From NCBI RefSeq assembly GCF_006125015.1, contig NZ_SZZN01000001.1, forward strand, positions 620,001-684,000: DNA of 64,000 bases, given 5' to 3'. Position numbers and translations under genes: made by a program. This DNA comes from Roseovarius arcticus. GTDB taxonomy: Bacteria; Pseudomonadota; Alphaproteobacteria; Rhodobacterales; Rhodobacteraceae. The notes beneath the pieces are model-generated. The model ran no database searches, was not told where the DNA came from, and worked only from the letters and a program-made list of their open reading frames with translations. Shown here one piece after another: positions 53,590 through 62,263 of the stretch (position 1 is its first letter; every line of letters starts with the position of its first letter).

Positions 53590-54381
53590 CTAATACTTCT
53601 GCTTTTCAGGAATGACCCCACGCACGCCACCGCGGGGCTCTGCCACGTCCCCCTTCCGACGCGGGATTAGGTGGACATGGACATGGAAGATGGTCTGACC
53701 GGCCTCGGCCCCGGCGTTGATCCCGACATTGAAGCCGGTGACGGCGGGGTCCGCGGCAAGAATTTGCTCGCGCTGTTCCTTGAGCAACGCCTGGATCGCG
53801 TTCAACTCGGGCTGATAGAGCTCGAAGTAATCGGCCACATGCCGCTTGGGGATGACCAGCGTGTGCATTGGGGTAACGGGAAATCCGTCACGGATCGCGT
53901 AGCAGAGCTGGTTCTCGGCGATGATCCTGTCTTCGCCGATCCTGCAAAAAAGACAGGCCTCCTCTCTGACGCCATAGGAGGCCAGCACGTCCCGGAAATC
54001 GGTATCGTCCCTGTCTCGTTTGTTCGTGTTGCATGTGACGCAGAGCGCCTGAAAGTTGCTCAAGTCGTCGCTGCCGCCTTTGGAACGTGGCATGATATGA
54101 TCGACATGCAGGGCAGACTGTTCTTCATGGGCCCCGCAAAGCTCACAACGGTGCTTGGCGCGCTTGAGCACCTCATACCGGACCGAGCCAGGAACATAGC
54201 CATCCGCAATGCCGCGGTGCCCCCAAATGCAATCGCCTCGCAGGCCGATATAGACGGACAGACATTGCTGGCAGAGTTCAATGAGTGCAGCAATTTCCTG
54301 CTCAGACAGATCGCTGGCCGCCAGCCTGTATCCGACAATTCGTCGTCCATCTTTGACCGGCTCTCCGGACATCGGCTGCAT
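53590..54381 (-). CDS. HNH endonuclease fused to a HIT-family hydrolase
   Basis: A 263-residue two-domain protein. An HNH nuclease lies at about residues 70-130, with zinc ligands C79-x2-C82 and C114-x2-C117 and a catalytic HVDHIMPRSKGG (His92/His95). A HIT domain lies at about 143-250, with the triad HVHVH (233-237) preceded by GFNVGINAGAEAGQT. HIT proteins hydrolyse or transfer nucleotides. ATG 54381 is chosen so that the gene does not overlap the upstream HNH gene; the frame is open further. The link between a DNA nuclease and a nucleotide hydrolase suggests nucleic-acid repair or defence. Confidence 0.85.
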   Translation of the reverse strand: MQPMSGEPVKDGRRIVGYRLAASDLSEQEIAALIELCQQCLSVYIGLRGDCIWGHRGIADGYVPGSVRYEVLKRAKHRCELCGAHEEQSALHVDHIMPRSKGGSDDLSNFQALCVTCNTNKRDRDDTDFRDVLASYGVREEACLFCRIGEDRIIAENQLCYAIRDGFPVTPMHTLVIPKRHVADYFELYQPELNAIQALLKEQREQILAADPAVTGFNVGINAGAEAGQTIFHVHVHLIPRRKGDVAEPRGGVRGVIPEKQKY

Positions 54382-54427
54382 TTGGTGCCAAAGTCGGCTT
54401 TGGGCCGAGCCTGTATAGCCATCTCGT

Positions 54428-55564
54428 CTATGAATTTGCGGCGATGCCCAACGCCATTTCACGATGCGTGACCCGATGGCAATTCGCACAGAGACACTGC
54501 AAATCTTCCAGCTTTGTCTCGTGCCCAGGAACCATGTCTTTCACTTGGATCAGCGCATGATGAACCTCTATGCAAGAGTCGCCTACATATGGCCCATAGG
54601 TCGATACGGGTCGGAAGCCGCATCGTTCGCAAAATAGCTCTCCGTGCTCACGGACGAACGCAGCCTTTTTCTGTCGCGACAGCCCACTCGCGCGTTCGCG
54701 CTGTATGTGGACAACGATCTTTGGGTTGCCTTCGATCGCTGATCTGTCGCCGTCATCTAGTGGAATGTCCCGCAGTGCCTGCTGCATCGCTTCTGAAGAA
54801 AGCGATTCGCTAGGTTTCCCAACAATGTGAAATCCAGCAGCTTGGATGATCTCAAAGCATGGCTGGCTGAACCCTGAGCTGAAATGCTGCGGGAATGCTT
54901 CAATGCCGAGAGCCTCCTCCAGGGCAAGGCCAAAAACTTTCTTTGGAGCAAGCCGCGTGCCGTCAGGGAGCAGAACATCGTAGTCCGTCGACTCCGAAAA
55001 ATTGGGCACATCCTCACCGGCCAGAATTCGCTCAATCGATCGCCGAATGTGATCGCGAGCAACCTTTCTGAGTTGATCACTTGGCAGCCGTTCAATTATT
55101 GTCGGCGAGGCTTCCTCGACTGACCACTTCATCAGTTTGAGAGTGGTACGAATGCTTGAAAGAGAGCGCCCGGATATCTCGAAACGCAGCGCTTTTGTGG
55201 AGTTCCCGCCTTTTGAATTCAGTTTCTGTCCCCAACGCTTTGCTCTCTGCCGAATCAACTTCGCAACATCCTCATCAGGCAGCCCGGTAAGTTCATCTGA
55301 AGTTGCGAGCGTGCGGGCGACTTTCGAGCTGTGTCGGGCCACGGTGCTATCCAGAAGTACGCGTCCAATAGTCGAATTGGTGCCCGTATCTTGCGCGCGA
55401 AGTCGCCGGATGATTGTTAGTAAAGCTTCTTCGTATTCTGTGTTTCTGGCGGGCCTGCCACCAGTTGCCCCACCACGGCTATGCAACAGAACATCCGTTC
55501 CATCGAGCTCGATCCGTGCGTCGTATCGATCACGCCACTCTGAGTCTGAGATGCAATAAATCAA
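54428..55564 (-). CDS. HNH endonuclease (McrA-like C-terminal domain)
   Basis: A 378-residue protein. The C-terminal HNH domain is complete: FCERCGFRP zinc pair, CIEVHHALIQVKDM with the catalytic His, LEDLQCLCANCHRVTHRE. The N-terminal ~280 residues are not recognised; they are helical with a charged character and may bind DNA or sense modification. The start (ATG 55564) lies close to the IS6 element at 55.7 kb. It forms a leftward group with the HNH-HIT fusion and the SIR2-like gene. Confidence 0.82.
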   Translation of the reverse strand: MIYCISDSEWRDRYDARIELDGTDVLLHSRGGATGGRPARNTEYEEALLTIIRRLRAQDTGTNSTIGRVLLDSTVARHSSKVARTLATSDELTGLPDEDVAKLIRQRAKRWGQKLNSKGGNSTKALRFEISGRSLSSIRTTLKLMKWSVEEASPTIIERLPSDQLRKVARDHIRRSIERILAGEDVPNFSESTDYDVLLPDGTRLAPKKVFGLALEEALGIEAFPQHFSSGFSQPCFEIIQAAGFHIVGKPSESLSSEAMQQALRDIPLDDGDRSAIEGNPKIVVHIQRERASGLSRQKKAAFVREHGELFCERCGFRPVSTYGPYVGDSCIEVHHALIQVKDMVPGHETKLEDLQCLCANCHRVTHREMALGIAANS

Positions 55565-55695
55565 AGGCTACCCACTCTTTGTTTGTAAAAGGATGGCGCT
55601 GCCTTCGCAGCAAGCGCAAGTGAAAGGTAGCATGCAAGTCGAATACCAACTTCGGCAATGACTTTTGGGTCAGCGACCGCGTGAACCACAAATAG
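55565..55695 (-). other. Truncated unknown coding fragment next to IS6
   Basis: A minus-strand open frame running from the IS6 left end to a stop near 55561 encodes ~44 residues (LFVVHAVADPKVIAEVGIRL, then SLALAAKAAPSFYKQRVGSL). It may be the tail of a gene cut by the IS. It is not recognised. Confidence 0.3.
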
Positions 55696-56512
55696 GGCCG
55701 TGTCAGAGGAACTTTCTTGCCGGCTGAGTTTGCGCCGACTAGCGTCACCGGATGACAAAACCCAGCCCCTTTCGCTATTCCAAAACATCACCCGAGATCA
55801 TCCGCCTAGCGGTGATGCTGTATGTCCGGTTTCCACTTTCGCTTCGCAACGTCGAAGACCTCCTGCATGAGCGCGGCATCGACGTCAGCCATGAAACGGT
55901 GCGGTTCTGGTGGAACAGATTTGGACCGATGTTTGCAGCCGAAATCCGTCGTAATCGGGCGAGCCGGATGCGGGCGCACTCGAACTGGCAATGGCACCTA
56001 GACGAGGTTTTCGTGAAGATTAATGGTGAGACGCATTATCTGTGGCGCGCCGTCGACCACGAAGGCGAAGTGCTGGAAAGCTATGTTACCAAACGCCGGG
56101 ATCGCAAAGCAGCATTGAAATTCCTAAAGAAATCAATGAAGCGATACGGCAATCCAGAAATCATCGTGACCGATAGATTGCGCTCCTATGGCGCCGCAAT
56201 GAAGGTCATCGGCATTGCACCGAAACAGGAAACAGGCCGCTGGTTGAACAACAGGGCCGAGAATTCGCATCTGCCGTTTCGACGACGAGAACGGGCGATG
56301 CTCCGCTTTCGGCAGATGCAAAGTTTGCAAAAATTTGTCGCCGTCCATTCTTCAATTCGCAACCATTTCAACCAGGAGCGCCACCTTTACTCACGGAGCA
56401 ATTTCAAGCTGAACCGAACCGCTGCTCTCTCCGAGTGGCGCCAGTTGGGCGTGGCATAAGGGGCAGCCTCTCTGTCCTTGCAGAGACTGGTTCGCATTGG
56501 TCTGACACCACC
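55696..56512 (+). mobile_element. IS6-family insertion sequence, copy at 55.7 kb (complete)
   Basis: About 817 bp. The left end GGCCGTGTCAGAGGAA and the reversed right end GGTGGTGTCAGACCAA form the terminal repeat. It is a separate subtype from copies 1 and 42 kb. The flanks show no matching 8-mers. It closes the toxin/HNH module on the right. Confidence 0.88.
55752..56459 (+). CDS. IS6-family transposase (copy at 55.7 kb)
   Basis: A 235-residue DDE transposase that appears intact; catalytic residues are in HLDEVFVKI, VTDRLRSY and NNRAENSHLPFRRRE. The variable patch is RRNRASRMRAHSNWQW. Confidence 0.93.
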   Translation: MTKPSPFRYSKTSPEIIRLAVMLYVRFPLSLRNVEDLLHERGIDVSHETVRFWWNRFGPMFAAEIRRNRASRMRAHSNWQWHLDEVFVKINGETHYLWRAVDHEGEVLESYVTKRRDRKAALKFLKKSMKRYGNPEIIVTDRLRSYGAAMKVIGIAPKQETGRWLNNRAENSHLPFRRRERAMLRFRQMQSLQKFVAVHSSIRNHFNQERHLYSRSNFKLNRTAALSEWRQLGVA

Positions 56513-56715
56513 GCCATTATACCTTTTTTCTGATTTAGTTGGGTTGTCTTGGACGGGCATTTTGCTTTCTTTTGTTGAGTATAATGACCTTTTAGCTTTA
56601 TGTTGGATTTCTTTCGATTACATGTGCATTCTTACCTTGCGTAGTATGGAATGTGGTATTTGTGATGGCCCTGTCAGGAACGCTGAACAGGAGACGCGTC
56701 GTGAAGGATGATTCA

Positions 56716-57594
56716 ATGCCTCTTTCCAAATTTGGTATCAACAACGACTACGCAAAGCTGACTGATGTTTTGCTGGGCAAACCCGAGTATTTTCGATGGG
56801 TCGAAGCAGGCCCGTTGATTGGGCGCACATTGGCCAATGCCGGTAGAACCGGACATAAGTTCGATCTGCAACTGGCTATGAAGCAACACTCGGAAATGGT
56901 GTCGATCTACGAAGAAAACGGCGTGACATGTCATTACCTGAATGCGGACGAGGTGCTGCACCGCAACTTCTTTGCGCGCGACAGTTCAGCGATGACGCCG
57001 TGGGGGCCGCTGGTATGCCATATGCAGTTGAAGTGCCGCCGGGCAGATTACGCAACGGTCATCAAATTTTATCTGGATCACAACATCCCGATCTGGAAAT
57101 TTGCCACCGCCGGGCATTTCGAAGGAGGGGATTTCAATATAATTGAACCGGGCCGCGTTCTGATCGGGTATTGTGGTGAGCGGTCGGAAAAAGAAGGCAG
57201 CGAACAAGTGGCTGACTTTGTGCGCGCGGAAGGCTGGGAGGCGGTGACCGCCCCCATCAGCCGTGAATTCGTACACATGGACGGGCTGATTGTTCCGTTG
57301 GCGGAAAAGCTGGTGGTTGCCTGTATCGACGCGATGGAACCATGGTTGGTGGATATCGTGCGGGGTTGGGGTATTGATATCGTCGATGTCGAGTATCGCG
57401 AGGCGAAAGACCTTGGCGTCAACCTAGTCGCACTGGGCAATAACAAAGTGTTGTCGATGGCAGGATCCACGGATCTGAACGCTAAGATGCGCGCCTTGGG
57501 GTTCGACGTCTATGACCCGGATATGTCGATGTTCACGTTGGGAGGTGGCGGTGTGCATTGTCTGTGTCAGGCACTTTGCCGCGAAGACGCATAA
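56716..57594 (+). CDS. Amidinotransferase / arginine-deiminase-fold enzyme (DDAH-like)
   Basis: A 292-residue guanidino-group-modifying enzyme. The substrate-binding acidic motif is EGGDFNIIEPG, the catalytic His is in EFVHMDGLIVPL, and the nucleophile Cys282 is in GGGGVHCLCQAL, all in family order. Such enzymes hydrolyse or transfer amidino groups from arginine, dimethylarginine or similar compounds. ATG 56716 has AAGGA at the right distance; the frame opens at 56653. It stands alone between an IS6 copy and an IS5 relic and may have been moved as a single-gene unit. Confidence 0.88.
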   Translation: MPLSKFGINNDYAKLTDVLLGKPEYFRWVEAGPLIGRTLANAGRTGHKFDLQLAMKQHSEMVSIYEENGVTCHYLNADEVLHRNFFARDSSAMTPWGPLVCHMQLKCRRADYATVIKFYLDHNIPIWKFATAGHFEGGDFNIIEPGRVLIGYCGERSEKEGSEQVADFVRAEGWEAVTAPISREFVHMDGLIVPLAEKLVVACIDAMEPWLVDIVRGWGIDIVDVEYREAKDLGVNLVALGNNKVLSMAGSTDLNAKMRALGFDVYDPDMSMFTLGGGGVHCLCQALCREDA

Positions 57595-57624
57595 TCGACC
57601 TCTTGCGCATAGATCGCCGACGTC

Positions 57625-58190
57625 TATGCCCCCTGCAAATATGGCTAAGTCACAACGAAGCCAAAAGCGCCGGGTATGAGCATCTCGAATCTACCACAGC
57701 AGGTGGACGCTTGCGGTGAACATTCCATATCGTGGTTCAACGGGCCCGTTGCACCTGCTCATTTGCTCTCGGGCATTGCTGCGCAATGCCTTGCCGGGCA
57801 GCGGACAGCACCGGCATCAAGGTCGAGGGAGAGGGATGCTTACGCGCGTTCCAAGCGGCGCGTCTGGCGTAAGATCCACATCGGTATTGATGAACAGACG
57901 CTGAAAGTCAGAGCAGTCGAGATCGCCGCAGCAACACCGGGGATGCACCGATTTTGCCTCATCTACTCGACCAAATCCCCCGCAATCAGGAGATTGGCAG
58001 TGTGACCGCGGATGGAGCAAACGACAGGCGCAGACGCCACAATGCTATCGCTGACCGCGGAACTGCCGCAGTCATTGCGCCGCGCAGAAATGCCCAGCCA
58101 TGAAAGCCAAGCGTTGCCGGTACCATCGCCAGGAACGACGCACTCCGCGCATCATGGTTGCCTGCGCCATGTCACACGCCGGGCCGTGGT
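57625..58190 (+). pseudogene. IS5-family transposase relic, frameshifted
   Basis: Pieces of an IS5-type transposase are spread over more than one frame: YRGSTGPLHLLI near 57720-57770, then KRRVWRKIHIGIDEQTLKVR near 57850-57910, then DGANDRRRRHNAIADRG-like codons near 58015-58060 in yet another frame. The order is that of the family. Frame changes and a missing DDE end show it is dead. Confidence 0.75.
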
Positions 58191-58434
58191 TACCCCTGCA
58201 TCATTGGGGCTGATATGGGTTTTCCATATGATCGTGCGGCAAAATTGGGGGCATTTTTCACCTAAAACTGGTACCCAAAACCTTGTATTGGGCTTAGGCA
58301 TATCTTCAAGAAAAGTCGACAAATCTGCATTGCGGTCCTGCAACAGGTCTTAGTGAAAACTGCTCTCGCGACAGCATTGTGAAATCAAGCACGTCAGACT
58401 TCCTAGCGTAACGAGTTTCCAAGGGAGAGTGATC

Positions 58435-58545
58435 GTGAAAAGAGTTTTTGCCGGCGCCGCCATTTTGCTCATGGCGGCGTGCCCGGCCATGGCCGACAAG
58501 GCCAATCGGCGTCATGCAATTCTTTCACGGCTCTTTGCCCGCTAA
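58435..58545 (+). CDS. Small secreted peptide or truncated exported protein
   Basis: A 36-codon frame from GTG 58435 with GGGAG upstream. It encodes a plausible signal peptide (MKRVFAGAAILLMAACPAMA) and then only ~16 basic residues ending FAR. It is most likely the front of a larger exported gene cut by rearrangement; a genuine small peptide is less likely. The 58191-58434 stretch before it shows no gene. Confidence 0.4.
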   Translation: MKRVFAGAAILLMAACPAMADKANRRHAILSRLFAR

Positions 58546-58596
58546 GGCGGCGTCTACTGGTGCGGTCGTCGACGTGATCCACGCTCGTTCGGGCTT

Positions 58597-60267
58597 TCAG
58601 CCCGTTGTGTCAGGATGGGCCATGTACTCCCGGCCCTTTAGCATGGCCTTCCAATAGATCGGCGGCAGCATCTTTTCCTTCAAAAACCAAGCGGCGCGAC
58701 TGGGTTTGGTGCCGTCGATGACCCATTTGGGAAACGACGGCAACAACTTGCCGCCATAGCCGAACTCAGCCAGCACGATCTTGCCGCGTTCGACCGTCAG
58801 CGGGCAGGAGCCGTAGCCATCGTAATGCGCCACGGCAGAGCCGCCATCTATATCCGCCACAATATTATGGGCCACAACCGGAGCCTGCTTGCGCGCGGCG
58901 GCAGCCGTCTTGGCATTCGGTGCCCCGCAGGCATCGCCGAGCGCCCAGATGTTATCGAACTTTAGATGGCGGAGAGTTGCCTGATCGACATCGACCCAGC
59001 CTGCCTCATTTGCAATTGGTGAAACGCGAATGAAATCTGGCGCAGTCTGTGGCGGCACCGCATGCAACATGTCAAACTCCACAGTCTCGTCCCGTACGTT
59101 TCCGTCCGCGTCCTTGACCGCGAAAACTGCAGTCTTTGCTGCGCCATCCACCGATTTTAGGGTTTCATTAAACTTGAGGTCTATTCCGTAACGCTCGACG
59201 TATTTCATCAGGGCCGGTACGTATTCCTTCACGCCGAAGAGAACCGCGCCAGCGTTGCGAAACTCGATGTCGATCTTGTCTAGAACGCCGGTCCGCTGCC
59301 AGTGATCGGCAGAGAGATACATCGCCTTTTGCGGCGCACCGGCACATTTGATCGGCATCGGCGGTTGGCTAAATACGGCGCGCCCGGAATTCAAACCCTG
59401 CACCAGTTTCCAGGTATAGGGGGCCAGATCGTACCGGTAGTTGCTTGTCACCCCGTTGCGTCCCAGCGTTTCCGTCAGCCCCTCGACGCCGTGCCAGTCC
59501 AGCTTCAGTCCCGGTGCCACAATGAGCCGCTTGTAGCCGATGACGCGGCACCCTTCGACGATCACGCAGTTCTTTTCCGGCTCAAATGCCACAACGGCAG
59601 CCTTGATCCACTCGACCCCCTTCGGGATCAGATGAGCCGTGGCTCTTGCGGTCTGTTCGGGTGTGAAGACACCTGCGCCGACCAGTGTCCAGCCAGGTTG
59701 GTAATAATGGGCCTCGGACGGGTCGATGATCGCGATGTCCAGATCAGCTCGCCGCGCCTTTAGACTCGCCGCCGTGGCGATTCCGGCCGCACCGGCACCG
59801 ATGATGAGGATATCATGCGTAACGTCGGGGGTGTCCGAGGCAGAACCGTTACCTGCCGCGATCCGCCGGGCCGCGCCGCTGAGGTCATAGCCTGCCTGCT
59901 TTCCGATTTGGAGAATGGTCGGAACCGCCGTCCCGTCGCGACCTTCATTAATCGCCCAGAGCGTCGCCGAGCGTGTCCCGGTCCGGCAAAAGGCCAGCAC
60001 ACGCCCGTCCGCTTCGGTCACAGCGGATTGCATTGCGGCCACGTCATCGTCCGTCAAGGCGCCTGCGGTGACCGGGACATGTACTGCCTTGAGCCCGGCC
60101 TTTTTTGCAGCGTCCTGAATTTCCGCGAATGTCGGTTGGTCCGATCCTTCGCCATCGGGACGGTTCGAAATGATGGTGCCAAAGCCCAGCGATTTGATTT
60201 GTTTCATGTCCGTCAAGGCGATCTGCGGCGACACGGACAGGCGATCTGTCAGTTTCTTCGGTACCAT
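58597..60267 (-). CDS. Fusion of DUF442 phosphatase/sulfurtransferase-like domain and sulfide:quinone oxidoreductase
   Basis: A 556-residue bifunctional protein. The N-terminal ~130 residues are a DUF442-type domain with the active-site loop AFCRTGTRSA (Cys94). The C-terminal ~400 residues are an SQR-like flavoprotein: DILIIGAGAAGIATAASLKA for FAD, and a redox Cys in MPIKCAGAPQ. It oxidises sulfide to polysulfide or persulfide and passes electrons to quinone. The fusion is known in alphaproteobacteria. It is followed upstream by the persulfide-dioxygenase-like gene, so sulfide is oxidised in two steps. A second conserved Cys is in GDACGAPN. Confidence 0.92.
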   Translation of the reverse strand: MVPKKLTDRLSVSPQIALTDMKQIKSLGFGTIISNRPDGEGSDQPTFAEIQDAAKKAGLKAVHVPVTAGALTDDDVAAMQSAVTEADGRVLAFCRTGTRSATLWAINEGRDGTAVPTILQIGKQAGYDLSGAARRIAAGNGSASDTPDVTHDILIIGAGAAGIATAASLKARRADLDIAIIDPSEAHYYQPGWTLVGAGVFTPEQTARATAHLIPKGVEWIKAAVVAFEPEKNCVIVEGCRVIGYKRLIVAPGLKLDWHGVEGLTETLGRNGVTSNYRYDLAPYTWKLVQGLNSGRAVFSQPPMPIKCAGAPQKAMYLSADHWQRTGVLDKIDIEFRNAGAVLFGVKEYVPALMKYVERYGIDLKFNETLKSVDGAAKTAVFAVKDADGNVRDETVEFDMLHAVPPQTAPDFIRVSPIANEAGWVDVDQATLRHLKFDNIWALGDACGAPNAKTAAAARKQAPVVAHNIVADIDGGSAVAHYDGYGSCPLTVERGKIVLAEFGYGGKLLPSFPKWVIDGTKPSRAAWFLKEKMLPPIYWKAMLKGREYMAHPDTTG

Positions 60268-60299
60268 TGGTTTTTCTCTCCCAGCGTATGTTTTTCGAT

Positions 60300-61184
60300 T
60301 TACAGTCGCCCAATCGGCACCTTGAGCATCGGATTGCCGTCCTTGTCGGAAGGCACCTCACCAGCGCGCATATTGACTTGCAGTGACGGAATGATCAGCC
60401 GCGGCATCGCGAGCGTGGCGTCGCGTTCGGTGCGGAACTTGACGAATTCCTTTTTGCTCTTGCCGCCGCCAACGTGGATGTTGTGGGCCTTTTCTTCGGC
60501 CACGGTAGTTTCCCATTGAACGTCGCGGCCGCCGGGGCCGTAATCATGGCACATGAACAGCCGCATTTCGTCCGGTAGGGACAGGACCTTTTGTATGCTG
60601 TCGTAAAGCGTGCCCGCATCGCCGCCGGGAAAATCCGCTCGCGCCGAACCACCATCGGGCATGAACAACGTGTCGCCAACGAAAGCGGCGTCGCCCATCA
60701 CATGGGTCATGCAGGCCGGCGTGTGACCGGGGGTGAACATCGCGAAGGCGGCCAGTTCCCCGATCTGGTAGGTATCGCCATCCTGAAACAGCCTGTCGAA
60801 CTGACTTCCGTCGCGTTGGAACTCGGTATCTTCGTTAAAAACCTTTCCGAACGTCTCCTGCACGGCCATGATCTCGTGGCCTATACCAATCTTCCCGCCC
60901 AGTTCCTGCTGAATATAAGGTGCGGCGGACAAGTGGTCGGCGTGGACATGGGTTTCGATGATCCATTCAAGCCGCCAGCCATTCTGTCTGACAAAGTCGA
61001 TCATCCCGTCTGCGTGGTCAGAGGTGATACGCCCGGCGGCATAGTCGATGTCCATGACGGAATCGATAATCGCGCAACTGTCCGAGGCCGGGTCTTTGAC
61101 GATATAGGAGATCGTGTTGGTCGCCTCGTCAAAGAAGCTGTGGACGGCGGGTTTCGTGTCCATTTCAATTGGATAATGTGGCAT
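60300..61184 (-). CDS. MBL-fold persulfide-dioxygenase-like hydrolase (Blh type)
   Basis: A 294-residue metallo-beta-lactamase-fold protein. Metal ligands are THVHADHLSA, His in FTPGHTPACM, Asp in FVGDTLFMPD, and His in FMCHDYG. ATG 61184 has GAGGAG upstream. Relatives oxidise glutathione persulfide to sulfite and glutathione, completing sulfide detoxification with SQR. The order SQR fusion, then this gene, matches known sulfide-responsive operons in Rhizobiales and Rhodobacterales. Confidence 0.9.
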   Translation of the reverse strand: MPHYPIEMDTKPAVHSFFDEATNTISYIVKDPASDSCAIIDSVMDIDYAAGRITSDHADGMIDFVRQNGWRLEWIIETHVHADHLSAAPYIQQELGGKIGIGHEIMAVQETFGKVFNEDTEFQRDGSQFDRLFQDGDTYQIGELAAFAMFTPGHTPACMTHVMGDAAFVGDTLFMPDGGSARADFPGGDAGTLYDSIQKVLSLPDEMRLFMCHDYGPGGRDVQWETTVAEEKAHNIHVGGGKSKKEFVKFRTERDATLAMPRLIIPSLQVNMRAGEVPSDKDGNPMLKVPIGRL

Positions 61185-61238
61185 TTCGATATCTCCTCGA
61201 GTGAAGTCAGGTTCTCGCGGCGGCAGATGCTGCGCCAA

Positions 61239-61499
61239 GAGATTGAATGAATTTCGCCAACAAGATCCCGGCCATCATGGCAATGGGCGAACAACAGAAC
61301 CTTCCAGCGGCCAGTGAAATCTCATTGGTTACACTCCGATAACATGGCGCAGGATTTAGACGGCAATGGCGGTGGCAGTCATGAAGGTCAGCAGCGCGCC
61401 AATCGAGAGCGGCGACAGCCGCGCCTTGCCGCAAACCCCACCACCAACTGCAACCAACGTTCTTTGCCATGGTCAGTTCTTTTAAAGAATCAGCGTCGG
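61239..61499 (-). other. Degraded stretch upstream of the persulfide-dioxygenase gene
   Basis: No intact gene. On the minus strand near 61470 is an ATG followed by MAKNVG, the opening of DUF2892-type small membrane proteins, but the frame breaks at once. A membrane-like tail (PLSIGALLTFMTATAIAV) ends near 61365 in another frame. It probably holds remains of sulfur-transport-related membrane genes that normally lie here. Confidence 0.35.
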
Positions 61500-61763
61500 G
61501 ATCATCTTGGCCAATAAGGGACGGTTTTCTCGGTGATTTCATCACCGTTCGCCGGTAGAGCGCGCCAATCGATCAAGCGCCGCGCATACGACCAGCCGGG
61601 TTTGCTGCAGTGCTGCTCGATCCAGCTTTGGCGCTGAAACTCGGAGAGCGTGCGCGAGATGACTTCCCGCGCAGCTCGGTGCAAAGCACCTGCTGCGTCG
61701 CTTGGACAACGTTATTGTCGGCCACCTCCAGCAACCGCGGCGCAGGCTGCACATACATCAAAG
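61500..61763 (-). pseudogene. Crp/Fnr-family regulator, C-terminal helix-turn-helix relic with frameshift
   Basis: Two minus-strand frames together spell the DNA-binding end of a Crp/Fnr protein: NNVVQATQQVLCTEL in one frame, then AAREVISRTLSEFQRQSWIE in another. In intact relatives the text would run TELGTAREVISR; a deletion of about five bases at 61676-61684 explains the switch. The N-terminal sensor part is missing. Such regulators often control the adjoining sulfide/oxygen genes, so loss would affect regulation. Confidence 0.6.
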
Positions 61764-61777
61764 CCCGGTCCCGAGGT

Positions 61778-62263
61778 TCAAAGTTCCTCGGGCTGGTCCG
61801 TCACCATGAATTTCGCGCTGTAGGTCTTCTCTCCGAGCCGCTCGATCAGGTCGAGTTGCAGTTCCAGCCAAGCCTTATGACCCTCTTCGTCCAGAACGAT
61901 CTTTTCAAACAACGTCCGCGACCCAATATCGCCCAATTCAGCAGCATGCTGCGAGGCTTTGGTATAGACAGCAATAGCCTCTTCCTCGTCCGCGAGATCA
62001 GAACGGAACATATCCGGCAGCGACTCCGCTTTACGTGGTGCTTTGTAGAAGGCAAGCTCGGGGGTTGCCTTGAGGAACATGAGCCGTGCTATGAACAGAT
62101 CTGAATGGCCCAGTTCTTCGGTCATCTCCTCGCGCATCTGCGCGGCGAGCTTTGTCAGGCCCCAGTCTTCCAGAACATGCGAATGAAGTTGATACTGATG
62201 GGCGGCGGTCATTTCCATTTTGACGGCCTGGTTCAGAAACTCGATCAGTTTAGAATTTGACAT
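61778..62263 (-). CDS. bfr: Bacterioferritin
   Basis: A 161-residue ferritin-like four-helix protein. The diiron ligands are in place: Glu17 (VKMEMTAAHQ), the EELGH at 49-53, EEE near 93-95, and DEEGH at 125-129. ATG 62263 has AAAGGAG upstream and opens MSNSKLIEFLNQAV; the longer frame is not coding. It stores iron and limits peroxide stress. Confidence 0.9.
   Translation of the reverse strand: MSNSKLIEFLNQAVKMEMTAAHQYQLHSHVLEDWGLTKLAAQMREEMTEELGHSDLFIARLMFLKATPELAFYKAPRKAESLPDMFRSDLADEEEAIAVYTKASQHAAELGDIGSRTLFEKIVLDEEGHKAWLELQLDLIERLGEKTYSAKFMVTDQPEEL

Noticed and set aside
61610..62104. + strand frame opposite bacterioferritin
   Set aside because: Shadow of the bfr gene; no motifs.
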